Of a DNA stretch of 64,000 nucleotides, positions 18,222 through 26,824 are shown one piece after another; position 1 is the first letter of the stretch; each line of letters starts with the position of its first letter. Origin of the DNA: Metabacillus dongyingensis. Lineage in GTDB: Bacteria > Bacillota > Bacilli > Bacillales > Bacillaceae. A program made the translations under genes and the position numbers. The notes beneath the pieces were generated by a model. It made no database searches and was not told the DNA's origin. It saw only the letters and a list, made by a program, of their open reading frames with translations. The stretch is from NCBI RefSeq assembly GCF_019933155.2, contig NZ_CP082944.1, forward strand, positions 4,714,001 through 4,778,000, read 5' to 3'.

Positions 18222-19118
18222 TTACTTAAACTTTTGTATAAAAGCAATTGCTTCCGTAATATCTTGGATGGGATTTGCTTTAACTTCTCTCTCTATTGTC
18301 AGGTAGCCCCTGTAATCTGCCTCTTGAAGAGCTGCGAAGTAATCTGTAAAATTGACATGCCCTTTACCCAGCGGCACTTCCATAAAATATTCTCCTGAAC
18401 TAACCATCTCGGCAATTTTCTCATGATCCGTTCCGCTGTCATGGCCAAGGAACCCATAAACATTCCTTGGATCAACTGGTTTGTATTGGATTCCATCTTT
18501 GACATGAGTATGGACGAGATACTCTTTAAGCAATTTCACACCCTCAACTGGATCATCTCCAGTTACCATAACCATATTTGCAGGATCAAAATTAACGGAA
18601 ACACCATTTGTACTGAGCGAGTCTAAAAATGATTTCAGCCGTTTAGCCGTTTCAGGGCCTGTCTCGATGGCAAAGTAAGCATTCAGGCTCTTCGCATAAA
18701 CACCCAGATCCTCACATGCCCTTTGCATAGAATCATATATTCTGGAATCAGGATCTTCAGGTATGATTCCAATATGAGTAGTCACAATGTTTGTACCCAG
18801 CTCTACTGCCAAATCTAGTATTCTTTTTGATTTCTCAATTTTTAAGGGATTAAGACCATGATCTTGAAATCCGTGTCCGCCTAAGTCCCCGCAAAGGGCA
18901 CTTATCTCTAAACCTAATCCGTCTATCATTGATTTAAGGTTTTTTCTGGCTGCAGATGATACATTTTCAGGACTCATTTCACCTGAAACAGCGTAGATCT
19001 GAACACCATCCGCACCGAGCTTTTTTGCTGTTATTAAACCCTCTTCAAGCGGCAATTGCAAACTGTCAACAATAATACCCGTTTTATTCTTTAATTTTTT
19101 TATATTCTTGGTATCCAT
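18222..19118 (-). CDS. Sugar phosphate isomerase/epimerase family protein
   Basis: This 298-residue TIM-barrel protein has metal-site segments typical of AP-endonuclease-2-like epimerases: AIETGPETA, NFDPANMVM, VHTHVKDG and LTIEREV. Between them, ISALCGDLGGHGFQ is a loop seen in IolE-like members. It is the last gene of a three-gene unit after GH85 and another TIM-barrel protein (55 bp gap). It is only distantly similar to the pair at 7073 and 19174, so a different reaction is likely. Function within the glycan pathway is unknown; handling of a keto-sugar or inositol-like intermediate is possible. Confidence 0.8.
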   Translation of the reverse strand: MDTKNIKKLKNKTGIIVDSLQLPLEEGLITAKKLGADGVQIYAVSGEMSPENVSSAARKNLKSMIDGLGLEISALCGDLGGHGFQDHGLNPLKIEKSKRILDLAVELGTNIVTTHIGIIPEDPDSRIYDSMQRACEDLGVYAKSLNAYFAIETGPETAKRLKSFLDSLSTNGVSVNFDPANMVMVTGDDPVEGVKLLKEYLVHTHVKDGIQYKPVDPRNVYGFLGHDSGTDHEKIAEMVSSGEYFMEVPLGKGHVNFTDYFAALQEADYRGYLTIEREVKANPIQDITEAIAFIQKFK

Positions 19119-19173
19119 TTTAACTCTCCTTCCTTTATAAGCAGTTCTGTTCAGTCATACTCACACTCTAAAA

Positions 19174-20046
19174 TTAAACTTCATCCCAGATTCGGCGGAC
19201 GTTATCCATGCCAATTCTGGTGCCTTCCTGACAGTTTTCCATCCCCTCAAATTCTACAGTTAAATAGCCATCGTAGCCTGATTGCTTGACCAGCCTTAAT
19301 GCTTCACGGATATTAATATCTCCATGCCCAACAATAGCCCCGCGCAGATAATTATTGTTTACCGTTCTGAACCAGTCACCGCCGCCGGGATTCTCATAGT
19401 AAGGGCGTATATAAAAATCTTTGACATGGACTGTCTTGGCATATTTGACATTCTTCTTTACTCCCACCAGAGGGTCTTCGTCAATACATAAGAAATTACC
19501 TATATCAAGGGTTGTTTTAAAATTATCCCGCTTTACAGCATGAAGCACGCGCTGTACACGATCACTAGATTGTACGTTGAAGCCATGATTTTCAATTGTT
19601 GTTGTTATGCCAAATTGATCTGCATAATCAGCAATCAGCTGACTTCCTCTTACCATCTGCTCAAAGTGCTCTTCAAAATAGTGTATGGTCATTTCTTCTT
19701 GCTCTAGTCTAAATGAAGTAACATCATGCCGCATAATTTTAATGCCCATTCGGTTCACAACATCCACATGTTTTTTTAATCTTTCTACTTCTTCTAAAAA
19801 CGCCTGTTCCGTTTCCTGGATAAAATTAGCCGGGAGGGAATAGGCAGATAATTCGATTCCTGCATCAAGAGCTTTTTCTCTTATTGCATCTGCCAGTTCG
19901 ATATTGTCAACTACCGAAAAACCGTATGGAACGAGTTCAAGATGAGTACCCCCATTTTCAGCTACCCACTGTACAACATCCAATATGGTAAGGCTTCCAT
20001 TTGTAAGATCCTTTAATAAACTATAAGAACTAATTCCAACTTTCAC
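19174..20046 (-). CDS. Sugar phosphate isomerase/epimerase, paralogue of the 7073-7930 protein
   Basis: This is a 290-residue AP-endonuclease-2-like TIM barrel starting with GTG (MKVGISSYSLL). Segments TIENHGFNVQ, TLDIGNFLCIDEDP, VHVKDFYIRP and LTVEFEGMENC are nearly the same as in the product of 7073-7930, so the two are clear paralogues sitting in different operons of the same locus. It lies 77 bp downstream of the GH85 gene. The duplicated enzyme suggests that the same kind of sugar intermediate arises from both the GH85 unit and the fucosidase/GH125 unit, but the substrate is not known. Confidence 0.82.
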   Translation of the reverse strand: MKVGISSYSLLKDLTNGSLTILDVVQWVAENGGTHLELVPYGFSVVDNIELADAIREKALDAGIELSAYSLPANFIQETEQAFLEEVERLKKHVDVVNRMGIKIMRHDVTSFRLEQEEMTIHYFEEHFEQMVRGSQLIADYADQFGITTTIENHGFNVQSSDRVQRVLHAVKRDNFKTTLDIGNFLCIDEDPLVGVKKNVKYAKTVHVKDFYIRPYYENPGGGDWFRTVNNNYLRGAIVGHGDINIREALRLVKQSGYDGYLTVEFEGMENCQEGTRIGMDNVRRIWDEV

Positions 20047-20123
20047 TATTCATACACTCCTTATATTTTAAGATTCTGCAAGATAAGTTTTTTTGCTTGT
20101 TTAAAGCTAATTGAGAGATAAAA

Positions 20124-22145
20124 CTAGTTTGCTGACCAGGTAATATCTTTGCACAATGCCGTGCTTCTCGAATGATCAGGGCTGACAGCCAGCAATTCTA
20201 AATAGGTTTTTCGTTCATGATGTCTATTTTTTAATTGATGAATATAGTAAACTTCATCATAAATTCTACCTACTAATTCGCGATTCCTCTCTCCTGTTAC
20301 ATGGTATATTTCATAAAATAAGACATTTTCCGCATCGAAGTCCCAGGATAGGAATACATCGGCTGTTCCCTCACTCATTTTCAGATGATCAATTGTAAAC
20401 CCTTTTGGCTCTTTTGGTTTGTCTGTTTGTTCTCCTTTTGCCAAATGAATTTGTCCAAGATTCAGACAATAATCTCTTTGGCCGTTAGCAACTTGTATTC
20501 CTATAGCTGCTATTACTCTCCCTTTAAAGTTTGCCAGTGAAAGAGAATTTGAAGTCCAATCAGAGGTCATTTTTTCTTCACTGTCCACCCAATAGAACTG
20601 ATATGGCTGATCTTCAAAAATAAGACCAAACTTAAAGTCTTTTGAGTGATCTTTTAGATTGCTTTTATATGTAAATGAAAGAGAAACATCATCATCTACT
20701 GGTAAGCATGTCTTAAAAAGTCTTATTTCTGCTGCTTGATCTTCCGTTAAATCTCCGCTTATTTTAAGTGATGAGCCTCCATCGTAGGCTGTTTGGTAAT
20801 CATAAGAAACAGAGATTGAGTGATCGGACCTGCTGTTTGTCACCCACCATTGCCATGTTGGCAAAATATCTTGAATACTGGCATTATTCCATTCTTCCGC
20901 GCTTGCCAGTTTCCCATTTACAAAGAATCTTTTCCCATGCCCTGTATTGAAACTTGTAAGAAAAGGATAGGAACCAATAACAGATCTCTCAGGTATATAA
21001 CGGGAAACACCGTCCCAGCAGCGAAACTCTTCAGGATTGACTGCTTTATATTCATCTTTGTACGGCTTATATAACGTTCTCCCTATAGGATCTAAAGGAC
21101 TTTCTGTAGGACCGCACCAATAACGTCTTTCTCGTCTATATACTTCTTCTTGATCTTCTGGGTCCAATTTATTATCGTAGCGATTCCATACAAAATCTGT
21201 GCCGAACAGAGCCCAGCCTGTTCTAGGCTCACCGTTCTCAGGGAATATCAGTCTCGTATCATACGGGGGATTATATCCATATTTATCATTTTCTGTTCCT
21301 GCAAATACTTCTGTATAAGGGTCTAAACCTATTTTTTCAGCATGGCTATTAGAATACTCCAATCGCTTATCATTCCACGCATAATTTAAGAAAATGCTGT
21401 TGCTGACCCTTTCTGCCCCATCTCTTACCCATCTATCATTTTTTTCGTTAAACTCATTCTGATAGTTTAACTTTCCATCTTTAAGAATGGCATCATACCA
21501 TTGAACATGAAAAGGCTTTGATGCTTTTTTTTGCATGTATTTCATCATTTTCATTAAACTCTCACTGTCTTCTTGTGTGATCGTAGCTTCCTGATTAATA
21601 AAGTATCCATCAAATCCGAAATATTCACTCATTTCCAGCAGTTTGTCGGCAACTGGAAAGGTATGATCTTCTTTCTCCTCAACCCATTCAGAAAATTTTT
21701 GGCCTTCACGGGGCCAAAACCATTTCCCTAAGCTTAAGACACCGTTCCGATGTGCAGCGTCCGTATAAGCGGGGTTAGGTAAATTGATCACACCATATTG
21801 AGGATTCTCTTCTTGTGAATCTAAAATAGGCAGCCCATGCCATGCCCCGTAAATATCTGTATACTGCCAAAATTTAAGGAGGTTCTTTGCAAAAGATTTA
21901 CCGTATTTAAAACTGATTGCTGATTTATCATAATCTGCTGATAAATTCATTACCTGTGGAAGCGGACTGAGTTTGGGATTAACTTGAGTTGGTGCAAAAA
22001 ATGGAATTCTCTTTGCCAATGGAACACGGGACCGATTATATTTTGCAAAGGGATCTGACTCAGCACTCCAATTTTTAATATCATTCACATTATAGCCATG
22101 AAGACGAACCGGATTCGTTTCTCTGCCTTTAACACTATTAGTCAA
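20124..22145 (-). CDS. GH85 endo-beta-N-acetylglucosaminidase
   Basis: This 673-residue GH85 enzyme cleaves the chitobiose core (GlcNAc-beta-1,4-GlcNAc) of N-glycans by substrate-assisted catalysis. The family motif FGFDGYFINQE lies at residues 176-186, with Asn184 and Glu186 at the positions of the catalytic Asn and Glu. Upstream, a WQYTDIYGAWHG segment and YTDAAHRNGV are typical of the barrel start. The C-terminal 230 residues look like beta-sandwich modules (FDAENVLFYEIY). No signal peptide is present, so the enzyme should act inside the cell. The start is TTG with GGGAGGAG seven bases upstream. It heads a unit with two TIM-barrel isomerases. Confidence 0.9.
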   Translation of the reverse strand: MTNSVKGRETNPVRLHGYNVNDIKNWSAESDPFAKYNRSRVPLAKRIPFFAPTQVNPKLSPLPQVMNLSADYDKSAISFKYGKSFAKNLLKFWQYTDIYGAWHGLPILDSQEENPQYGVINLPNPAYTDAAHRNGVLSLGKWFWPREGQKFSEWVEEKEDHTFPVADKLLEMSEYFGFDGYFINQEATITQEDSESLMKMMKYMQKKASKPFHVQWYDAILKDGKLNYQNEFNEKNDRWVRDGAERVSNSIFLNYAWNDKRLEYSNSHAEKIGLDPYTEVFAGTENDKYGYNPPYDTRLIFPENGEPRTGWALFGTDFVWNRYDNKLDPEDQEEVYRRERRYWCGPTESPLDPIGRTLYKPYKDEYKAVNPEEFRCWDGVSRYIPERSVIGSYPFLTSFNTGHGKRFFVNGKLASAEEWNNASIQDILPTWQWWVTNSRSDHSISVSYDYQTAYDGGSSLKISGDLTEDQAAEIRLFKTCLPVDDDVSLSFTYKSNLKDHSKDFKFGLIFEDQPYQFYWVDSEEKMTSDWTSNSLSLANFKGRVIAAIGIQVANGQRDYCLNLGQIHLAKGEQTDKPKEPKGFTIDHLKMSEGTADVFLSWDFDAENVLFYEIYHVTGERNRELVGRIYDEVYYIHQLKNRHHERKTYLELLAVSPDHSRSTALCKDITWSAN

Positions 22146-22360
22146 CGTTTCTCTCCTCCCTAATAAATAATTAATACCTCAATGTCACAGCATGAAGTAA
22201 AGTGATTTTTTAAACACAGCCTCCAATCTAACAATTAATTATTTATAGCTTTGCAAATTAATAGCATTATTTATATATGTATCTTTTTTTTAATGTGTCG
22301 TAACTGACAATTCTCTGCTAAATTGGGAATGTGTATATTTTAGTTAAGGCGTGCAGTACA
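22146..22360. other. Non-coding upstream region of the GH85 gene
   Basis: This AT-rich stretch should hold the GH85 promoter, but no convincing -35/-10 pair or operator was found, and no copy of the LacI operator or a cre site is present. The 52-bp repeat array follows it to the right. Confidence 0.5.
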
Positions 22361-22788
22361 GAATTTGGGGATGCATAAGGGGTCTATGAGTATCCAAGTC
22401 TGGGTTTTTGTAGATTTTGGGGAAGCATAAGAGGTCTTTGAGTATCCAAGTCTGGGGTTTAGTGGAATTTGGGGTGCATAGAGGGTCTATGAGTATTCAA
22501 GTCTGGGGTTTAGTGGAATTTGGGGATGCATAGAGAGTCTATGAGTATCCAAGTCTGGATTTTTGTAGATTTTGGGGAAGTATAAGAGGTCTTTGAGTAT
22601 CCAAATCTGGGGTCTAGTAGAATTTGGGGAAGCATAGAGAGTCTATGAGTATCCAAGTCTGGGTTTTTGTAGATTTTGGGGAAGCATAAGGGGTCTATGA
22701 GTATCCAAGTCAGGTATTTTGTAGAATTTTGGGAAGCATAGGGGGTCTATGAGTATCCAAGTCTGGATTTTTGTAGAATTTGGGGAAT
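22361..22788. repeat. Tandem array of eight 52-bp units plus a partial ninth
   Basis: Units begin at 22361, 22413, 22465, 22516, 22568, 22620, 22672 and 22724, with a partial unit at 22776. Seven units are 52 bp and one (22465) is 51 bp. Each opens with GAATTTGGGG or GATTTTGGGG and contains a conserved GAGTATCCAAGTCTGG core. Variants alternate, for example TTTTTGTAG versus GTTTAGTGG tails. Since 52 is not a multiple of 3, no continuous peptide repeat is encoded. Confidence 0.92.
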
Positions 22789-22804
22789 CTTCAGATAAAA
22801 AAAC

Positions 22805-22844
22805 AACCTAAAAAACCTTGATATACTCAAGGTTTTTTTAGGTT
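22805..22844 (-). terminator. Intrinsic terminator of the ROK kinase gene
   Basis: AACCTAAAAAACCTTGA and its complement TCAAGGTTTTTTTAGGTT form a long stem with a five-base loop. The minus-strand transcript then has a run of seven U residues. It begins 11 bases after the ROK stop codon. Confidence 0.88.
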
Positions 22845-22854
22845 ATTCCATCTG

Positions 22855-23754
22855 CTAATTCTGCAAAAATTGCCTTGGGATCATCCCCGCTCCAACCACT
22901 CCAGCTTTCTGATCCAATAAAGCATGCTTTAATTTTAAATGGGGTCTAAGACTTGGATACAAAAGCGGAACCACTTTCTCCTTTAAAGGATCAAGCATCA
23001 AATCCTTAGATTTCATCACTCCGCCTCCAAGAACGATAACCTCGGGATTTAAAGTATGAACAATATTGGCAATCCCCATTGCCAAATAGCTAAGCGCTTC
23101 ATCAATAATCTCAGCTGCCTCTTGATTGCCTTCTTGAGCAAACAGGAACACTTCTTTTGCACCGTGGCCTGGCCCAAATACAGACTCAGCTTTTCTCCCA
23201 ATTGCCGTGCCGCTTGCAAGTGCCTCTAATGCTCCTTTGTTAAGGTTAGGAGCATCTATTGCATGTGGATCTACTATCATATTTCCAATTTCACCGCAGT
23301 TTCCCTGAGCCCCTGATATTAGCTTTCCGTTATAAACGTACCCCCCGCCAATGCCTGTAGAAACGGTTATATAAAAGACGCTTTCTGCTTCTTTACCAGC
23401 ACCGATCAGTGCTTCTGCAAGTGCAGCTGCATTGGCATCGTTTTCAAGATACACCGGCAAATGAATGGCAGACTCAATCATTTTTGTTAACTCAATATTT
23501 TTCCAGCTGGAAAGATTGGGAGGTTCAATAATGATTCCCTTTTTTGCATCCAATGGTCCTGGCGCTCCAATACCTACTGATCGTACAGCATGTTTTTCCT
23601 GCAGTGATTGTATCATTGCAATGATCTTTTCAATAGCTGGAAGCGGTCCATTTTCCGCTTCTGTCGGGCATCCAAGCTCTTCTATAATAATCCCGTTATC
23701 ATCCATTACTGCCACCCGAATGTTTGTCCCGCCTAAATCGACTCCGATGTTCAT
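22855..23754 (-). CDS. ROK-family sugar kinase lacking the usual zinc motif
   Basis: This 299-residue ROK (repressor, ORF, kinase) protein lacks a DNA-binding domain, so it is a sugar kinase. The phosphate-1 motif DLGGTNIR opens the protein, GAPGPLDA lies near residue 64, and the catalytic Asp is Asp106 in LENDANAA. Two features are odd: the conserved His of GEIGH is Asn158, and the CxCGxxGCxE zinc motif is replaced by DAPNLNKGALE (167-177) with no cysteines. The fold and catalytic Asp are intact. It could phosphorylate glucose, mannose or N-acetyl sugars released from glycans. I chose the ATG at 23752-23754 after GGTGGGGG. It is flanked by terminators and probably monocistronic. Confidence 0.82.
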   Translation of the reverse strand: MNIGVDLGGTNIRVAVMDDNGIIIEELGCPTEAENGPLPAIEKIIAMIQSLQEKHAVRSVGIGAPGPLDAKKGIIIEPPNLSSWKNIELTKMIESAIHLPVYLENDANAAALAEALIGAGKEAESVFYITVSTGIGGGYVYNGKLISGAQGNCGEIGNMIVDPHAIDAPNLNKGALEALASGTAIGRKAESVFGPGHGAKEVFLFAQEGNQEAAEIIDEALSYLAMGIANIVHTLNPEVIVLGGGVMKSKDLMLDPLKEKVVPLLYPSLRPHLKLKHALLDQKAGVVGAGMIPRQFLQN

Positions 23755-23848
23755 TTCCCCCACCATCCCATCAAACTTGTATAAGATTAATCATATTGTC
23801 TATGCTTCTTGTGCACAACAGGAAAATTGAAATTATTTTCTCGTTTAA

Positions 23849-23889
23849 TAATAAAACCTCAATGAGATCCAGCTCACCGAGGTTTATTC
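23849..23889 (-). terminator. Probable terminator of the eight-gene importer operon
   Basis: AATAAAACCTC and GAGGTTTATT form a stem with one bulged base, extended by GAG/CTC-type pairing in the loop. The minus-strand transcript continues UAUUAUUAAAC. It lies about 30 bases after the stop of the GH38-like gene and marks the operon end. Confidence 0.6.
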
Positions 23890-23916
23890 TTTAAACGATC
23901 TATTAAAAACAACTTC

Positions 23917-26034
23917 TTATTTTTCATATGAATGAAGCTTCAATGAAAATCTAAATTTAGCATCTTCTTCGTACCACATTGGAAAATTCGTTCCCCATAC
24001 ATTATTGTATAAATTAAAATGAAAGCCGTTTTCTAAATTCGAAGGTTTATTATCAAGCTGTAATAATCGTTTCTCTCCAGGAGACACAAGAGGGACATCC
24101 TTTGTTTCAATGACAGCCCATCCGTCGGCTCCATGGTAAGTTACTCCCGACTGTATGCCATGAAGGTTGCGGTTTCCGTTTTTTACAACCTCATATGGAG
24201 AAATCAGGGTGCCCATTTTATCCATTTTCCAAAGAGACGGATTATCTACCTGCAGACTAAATGAGAACCATATCGCTTCAGGAAGACGGTTTGCATCTTT
24301 TTCAAACCAATTCATTTCAATATCAATCGTTGGCTCATGCTTTAAAAATGTATAGATAATCTCAACTTCTCTTGGAGCACCGTACAGCTCTGCAGCCTGA
24401 ACCGGCAAACGAAGGTTTACATAGACTCGATCTAAGCTCTGATCTTTATGCTTTGTCAGGGAAATTAATTCAGGACGATAAAGAGTATGTACAGGAATGG
24501 GCTCTACCAGCTCCATGCCCGGCTTCCCTTGATCTGCCTCTGACCAGCGGTAGGTTTGATGAAGATTTTCTACATACTGCTTAAACCACGTCTGATAGTT
24601 TTCTGTTCCGAAAGATTCATAGGAAAATACACCAAGCCGCTGATCTTGACTGGCCCACTCTTTACCTGATTGATCAAGTAATCGGGAGATGGAGCCATCA
24701 TCCGAGAAGGATACTTGGAACTCCCCAAGTGAATATACAGCGCCTGTTCTCATTTCCCCTAAAAAGTTCCCTTCATTCTTAACAGGCACTAATGCCTCAA
24801 GGGCTGCCTTCACTTCCTGCTGTTTGTCAGAAGAAAGCGCGCCAACAGCCTTTTGAAGAAACCCTCTCTGTTCCTTCCATGAACTTTCAAATAAGCTGTA
24901 GCTTCTATTTTCCCATGTGGTTGAAAAAAGCTGCTTGGACATATTATCAAATTCATGCATTGCAAATGAACCAATGTAGCCGTATTTATCAGGAACCGCA
25001 TCTTTTGAAATCAAGTCCCGCTCTCTAGCCGACTTAAAATCTTGTTTTGCATAATGTTTATAGTCATTTAAATACTTTTTTTCATCAAGGCCCCATGTAT
25101 GCTCAGGAATTAACAATAACCAATCCGAAAACTCCTTGAATTCTTCGCTGTCTTCTTCAAGTCTGCCTTGTGTGATCCATGTATTTCGAAGCCTGATCAG
25201 CTCACGGTATTCCGCAACTTTTTTCGGATCGGTGCCCGCTCCATGAATCCATGTATCGCCTATCTCTTCATGCACAACTGGGAGTGTATGCTTGATCGCG
25301 AGAAGTTTTTCTGCAAAGGCATCCATAGTAGAAGCTTTAATACTGGCATTCGGGAATCGTTCTCTTAATCCAGCAAACTCTTGTTTAATATCCTCTATCG
25401 AGGGCGGTCCGCAGTTGTCGCCGGTGTGGGCAAAGACCATCACCTCATTCAATCCATCTATCCTTAAGACATCCCCATAATTATCTGCATAATTAACAAT
25501 GACATCAGAGCCATCCTCCGCTTTCCATACAAACAGGTTAGGGACGGAAGGGACCTTTGAGGCGGGGTTTACTCCAAAATGCAAATACTTGATTCCACTT
25601 TCAGCGAGCAGAGGAATCATAGCCTTTGTATGTCCCGGGACATCTGTCATTTTCCCCGCGATCGTCTTTTTTCCATATTCCGCATCAAGATTCTTCGCGA
25701 TCGTTAATGCGTATTTAAACAGATTTTTGTCCATCAATTCCGTATGTGTCGTGAAAGGAAGGCCGTGCCAGGCGATATATCCTCTAGATATGGCATCATC
25801 CATGACCTTTTTTTCATCAGCATTTGCCCGTTTTAAGTATTCATGAATGAGCCAAGAGCCCGTAGTCCATACAAACCCGGCACTGTCTTTCTCCTTCTCA
25901 AGCTCCCGGCTTAATTCAATCGCCTTGGGTATGTAGGACTGAATATATTGATTCGTCACATTTTCTGCTAAATCTGTAAAACCGATATCAAGATGTGTTT
26001 TAAATACGACATGAACAACTTCAATCTCTCTCAA
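23917..26034 (-). CDS. GH38-like glycosidase of the DUF5054 family
   Basis: This 705-residue protein has a GH38-type N-terminal barrel. The metal-binding H-x-D appears as KTHLDIGFTD (His14, Asp16), and GKMTDVPGHT has an Asp (131) at the position of the GH38 nucleophile. A GIPAWHG-like motif (IAWHGLPFTTHTEL) lies between them. The C-terminal half is beta-rich. GH38 enzymes are zinc-dependent alpha-mannosidases; DUF5054 proteins are a divergent branch whose substrates are poorly defined. Company with GH85, GH125 and mannosidase-type transporters favours an alpha-mannoside. No signal peptide is present. It is the last gene of the LacI-linked importer operon. Confidence 0.75.
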   Translation of the reverse strand: MREIEVVHVVFKTHLDIGFTDLAENVTNQYIQSYIPKAIELSRELEKEKDSAGFVWTTGSWLIHEYLKRANADEKKVMDDAISRGYIAWHGLPFTTHTELMDKNLFKYALTIAKNLDAEYGKKTIAGKMTDVPGHTKAMIPLLAESGIKYLHFGVNPASKVPSVPNLFVWKAEDGSDVIVNYADNYGDVLRIDGLNEVMVFAHTGDNCGPPSIEDIKQEFAGLRERFPNASIKASTMDAFAEKLLAIKHTLPVVHEEIGDTWIHGAGTDPKKVAEYRELIRLRNTWITQGRLEEDSEEFKEFSDWLLLIPEHTWGLDEKKYLNDYKHYAKQDFKSARERDLISKDAVPDKYGYIGSFAMHEFDNMSKQLFSTTWENRSYSLFESSWKEQRGFLQKAVGALSSDKQQEVKAALEALVPVKNEGNFLGEMRTGAVYSLGEFQVSFSDDGSISRLLDQSGKEWASQDQRLGVFSYESFGTENYQTWFKQYVENLHQTYRWSEADQGKPGMELVEPIPVHTLYRPELISLTKHKDQSLDRVYVNLRLPVQAAELYGAPREVEIIYTFLKHEPTIDIEMNWFEKDANRLPEAIWFSFSLQVDNPSLWKMDKMGTLISPYEVVKNGNRNLHGIQSGVTYHGADGWAVIETKDVPLVSPGEKRLLQLDNKPSNLENGFHFNLYNNVWGTNFPMWYEEDAKFRFSLKLHSYEK

Positions 26035-26059
26035 ATGGATGTCACCCCTTGTATGTCTC

Positions 26060-26806
26060 TCATTTGGCTGTCATTTTGATCAGGTTTGCAAGGCTGAGCT
26101 CCAAGCTATCGAATGGGCTCCCTTCACAAATATCCTGTTCAACCGCATACCACTCTACACCGTTTTGTTCTCCCCACTTAAGAATCGGTTCAAAATCGAT
26201 GCAGCCTGCGCCTATCTCTGCAAAATTTTCTTTTCCGTCGCTGGTCATATCCTTCAAATGCAGAATAGGCATTTGATTTGGAAAGCGGCGAATATAACTT
26301 AATGGATCAAGTCCTGCTTTTTTCACCCAATATGTATCAATTTCCGGAAAAACCTCTGGCGGAGCCAGAAGGTAATCCAGAGCATATTCCCCATCGATCT
26401 CAGTTTCGAACTCAAAATCATGATGATGATAGCCGATTCGAAATCCCTGCGGCACTGCTTTTTTAGAAATGGCGAGCAGGTCTTTTCTGACGTTTTTGTA
26501 TCCTTCTTCATTTTTTAAATGGTCGTCTAAATAAGGCAAGATGATTTCTGATGTTTGAAACAGTCTGGCTTCCTTTAACACCTCATCCAGTTCATGAGTC
26601 AGCCTGTCTAAGCTGACATGCATGCCGGCCGTTTTTAACCCTGTTTCGTTAAGAACCCCGGCAATCTCTTCAGGTGAATACCCATACAGGCCATCAATTT
26701 GAACAGCTTCCCAGCCCATTTTTTTTAACACCCTTAATGTGCTTGGAAAATCATTCTGAATTTCATTTCGCAGCGTATATAATTGGGCAGCGAATTTATG
26801 CTTCAT
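26060..26806 (-). CDS. Sugar phosphate isomerase/epimerase, TIM barrel
   Basis: This 248-residue member of the AP-endonuclease-2-like family starts MKHKFAAQLYTLRNE, a form typical of short sugar epimerases with QLYTLR near the N-terminus. Candidate metal-site segments are GYHHHDFEF, ILHLKDM and WYAVEQD. The gene is packed 18 bp after the aldo/keto reductase and 25 bp before the GH38-like gene. It is a third sequence type compared with the paralogous pair elsewhere in the locus. Reaction unknown; a sugar or inositol intermediate is likely. Confidence 0.8.
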   Translation of the reverse strand: MKHKFAAQLYTLRNEIQNDFPSTLRVLKKMGWEAVQIDGLYGYSPEEIAGVLNETGLKTAGMHVSLDRLTHELDEVLKEARLFQTSEIILPYLDDHLKNEEGYKNVRKDLLAISKKAVPQGFRIGYHHHDFEFETEIDGEYALDYLLAPPEVFPEIDTYWVKKAGLDPLSYIRRFPNQMPILHLKDMTSDGKENFAEIGAGCIDFEPILKWGEQNGVEWYAVEQDICEGSPFDSLELSLANLIKMTAK

Positions 26807-26824
26807 TTCTGGTCGCTCCTTTCC

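Noticed and set aside
22361..22788. 52-bp array as a CRISPR
   Set aside because: The whole 52-bp unit is repeated; there are no unique spacers and no cas genes.
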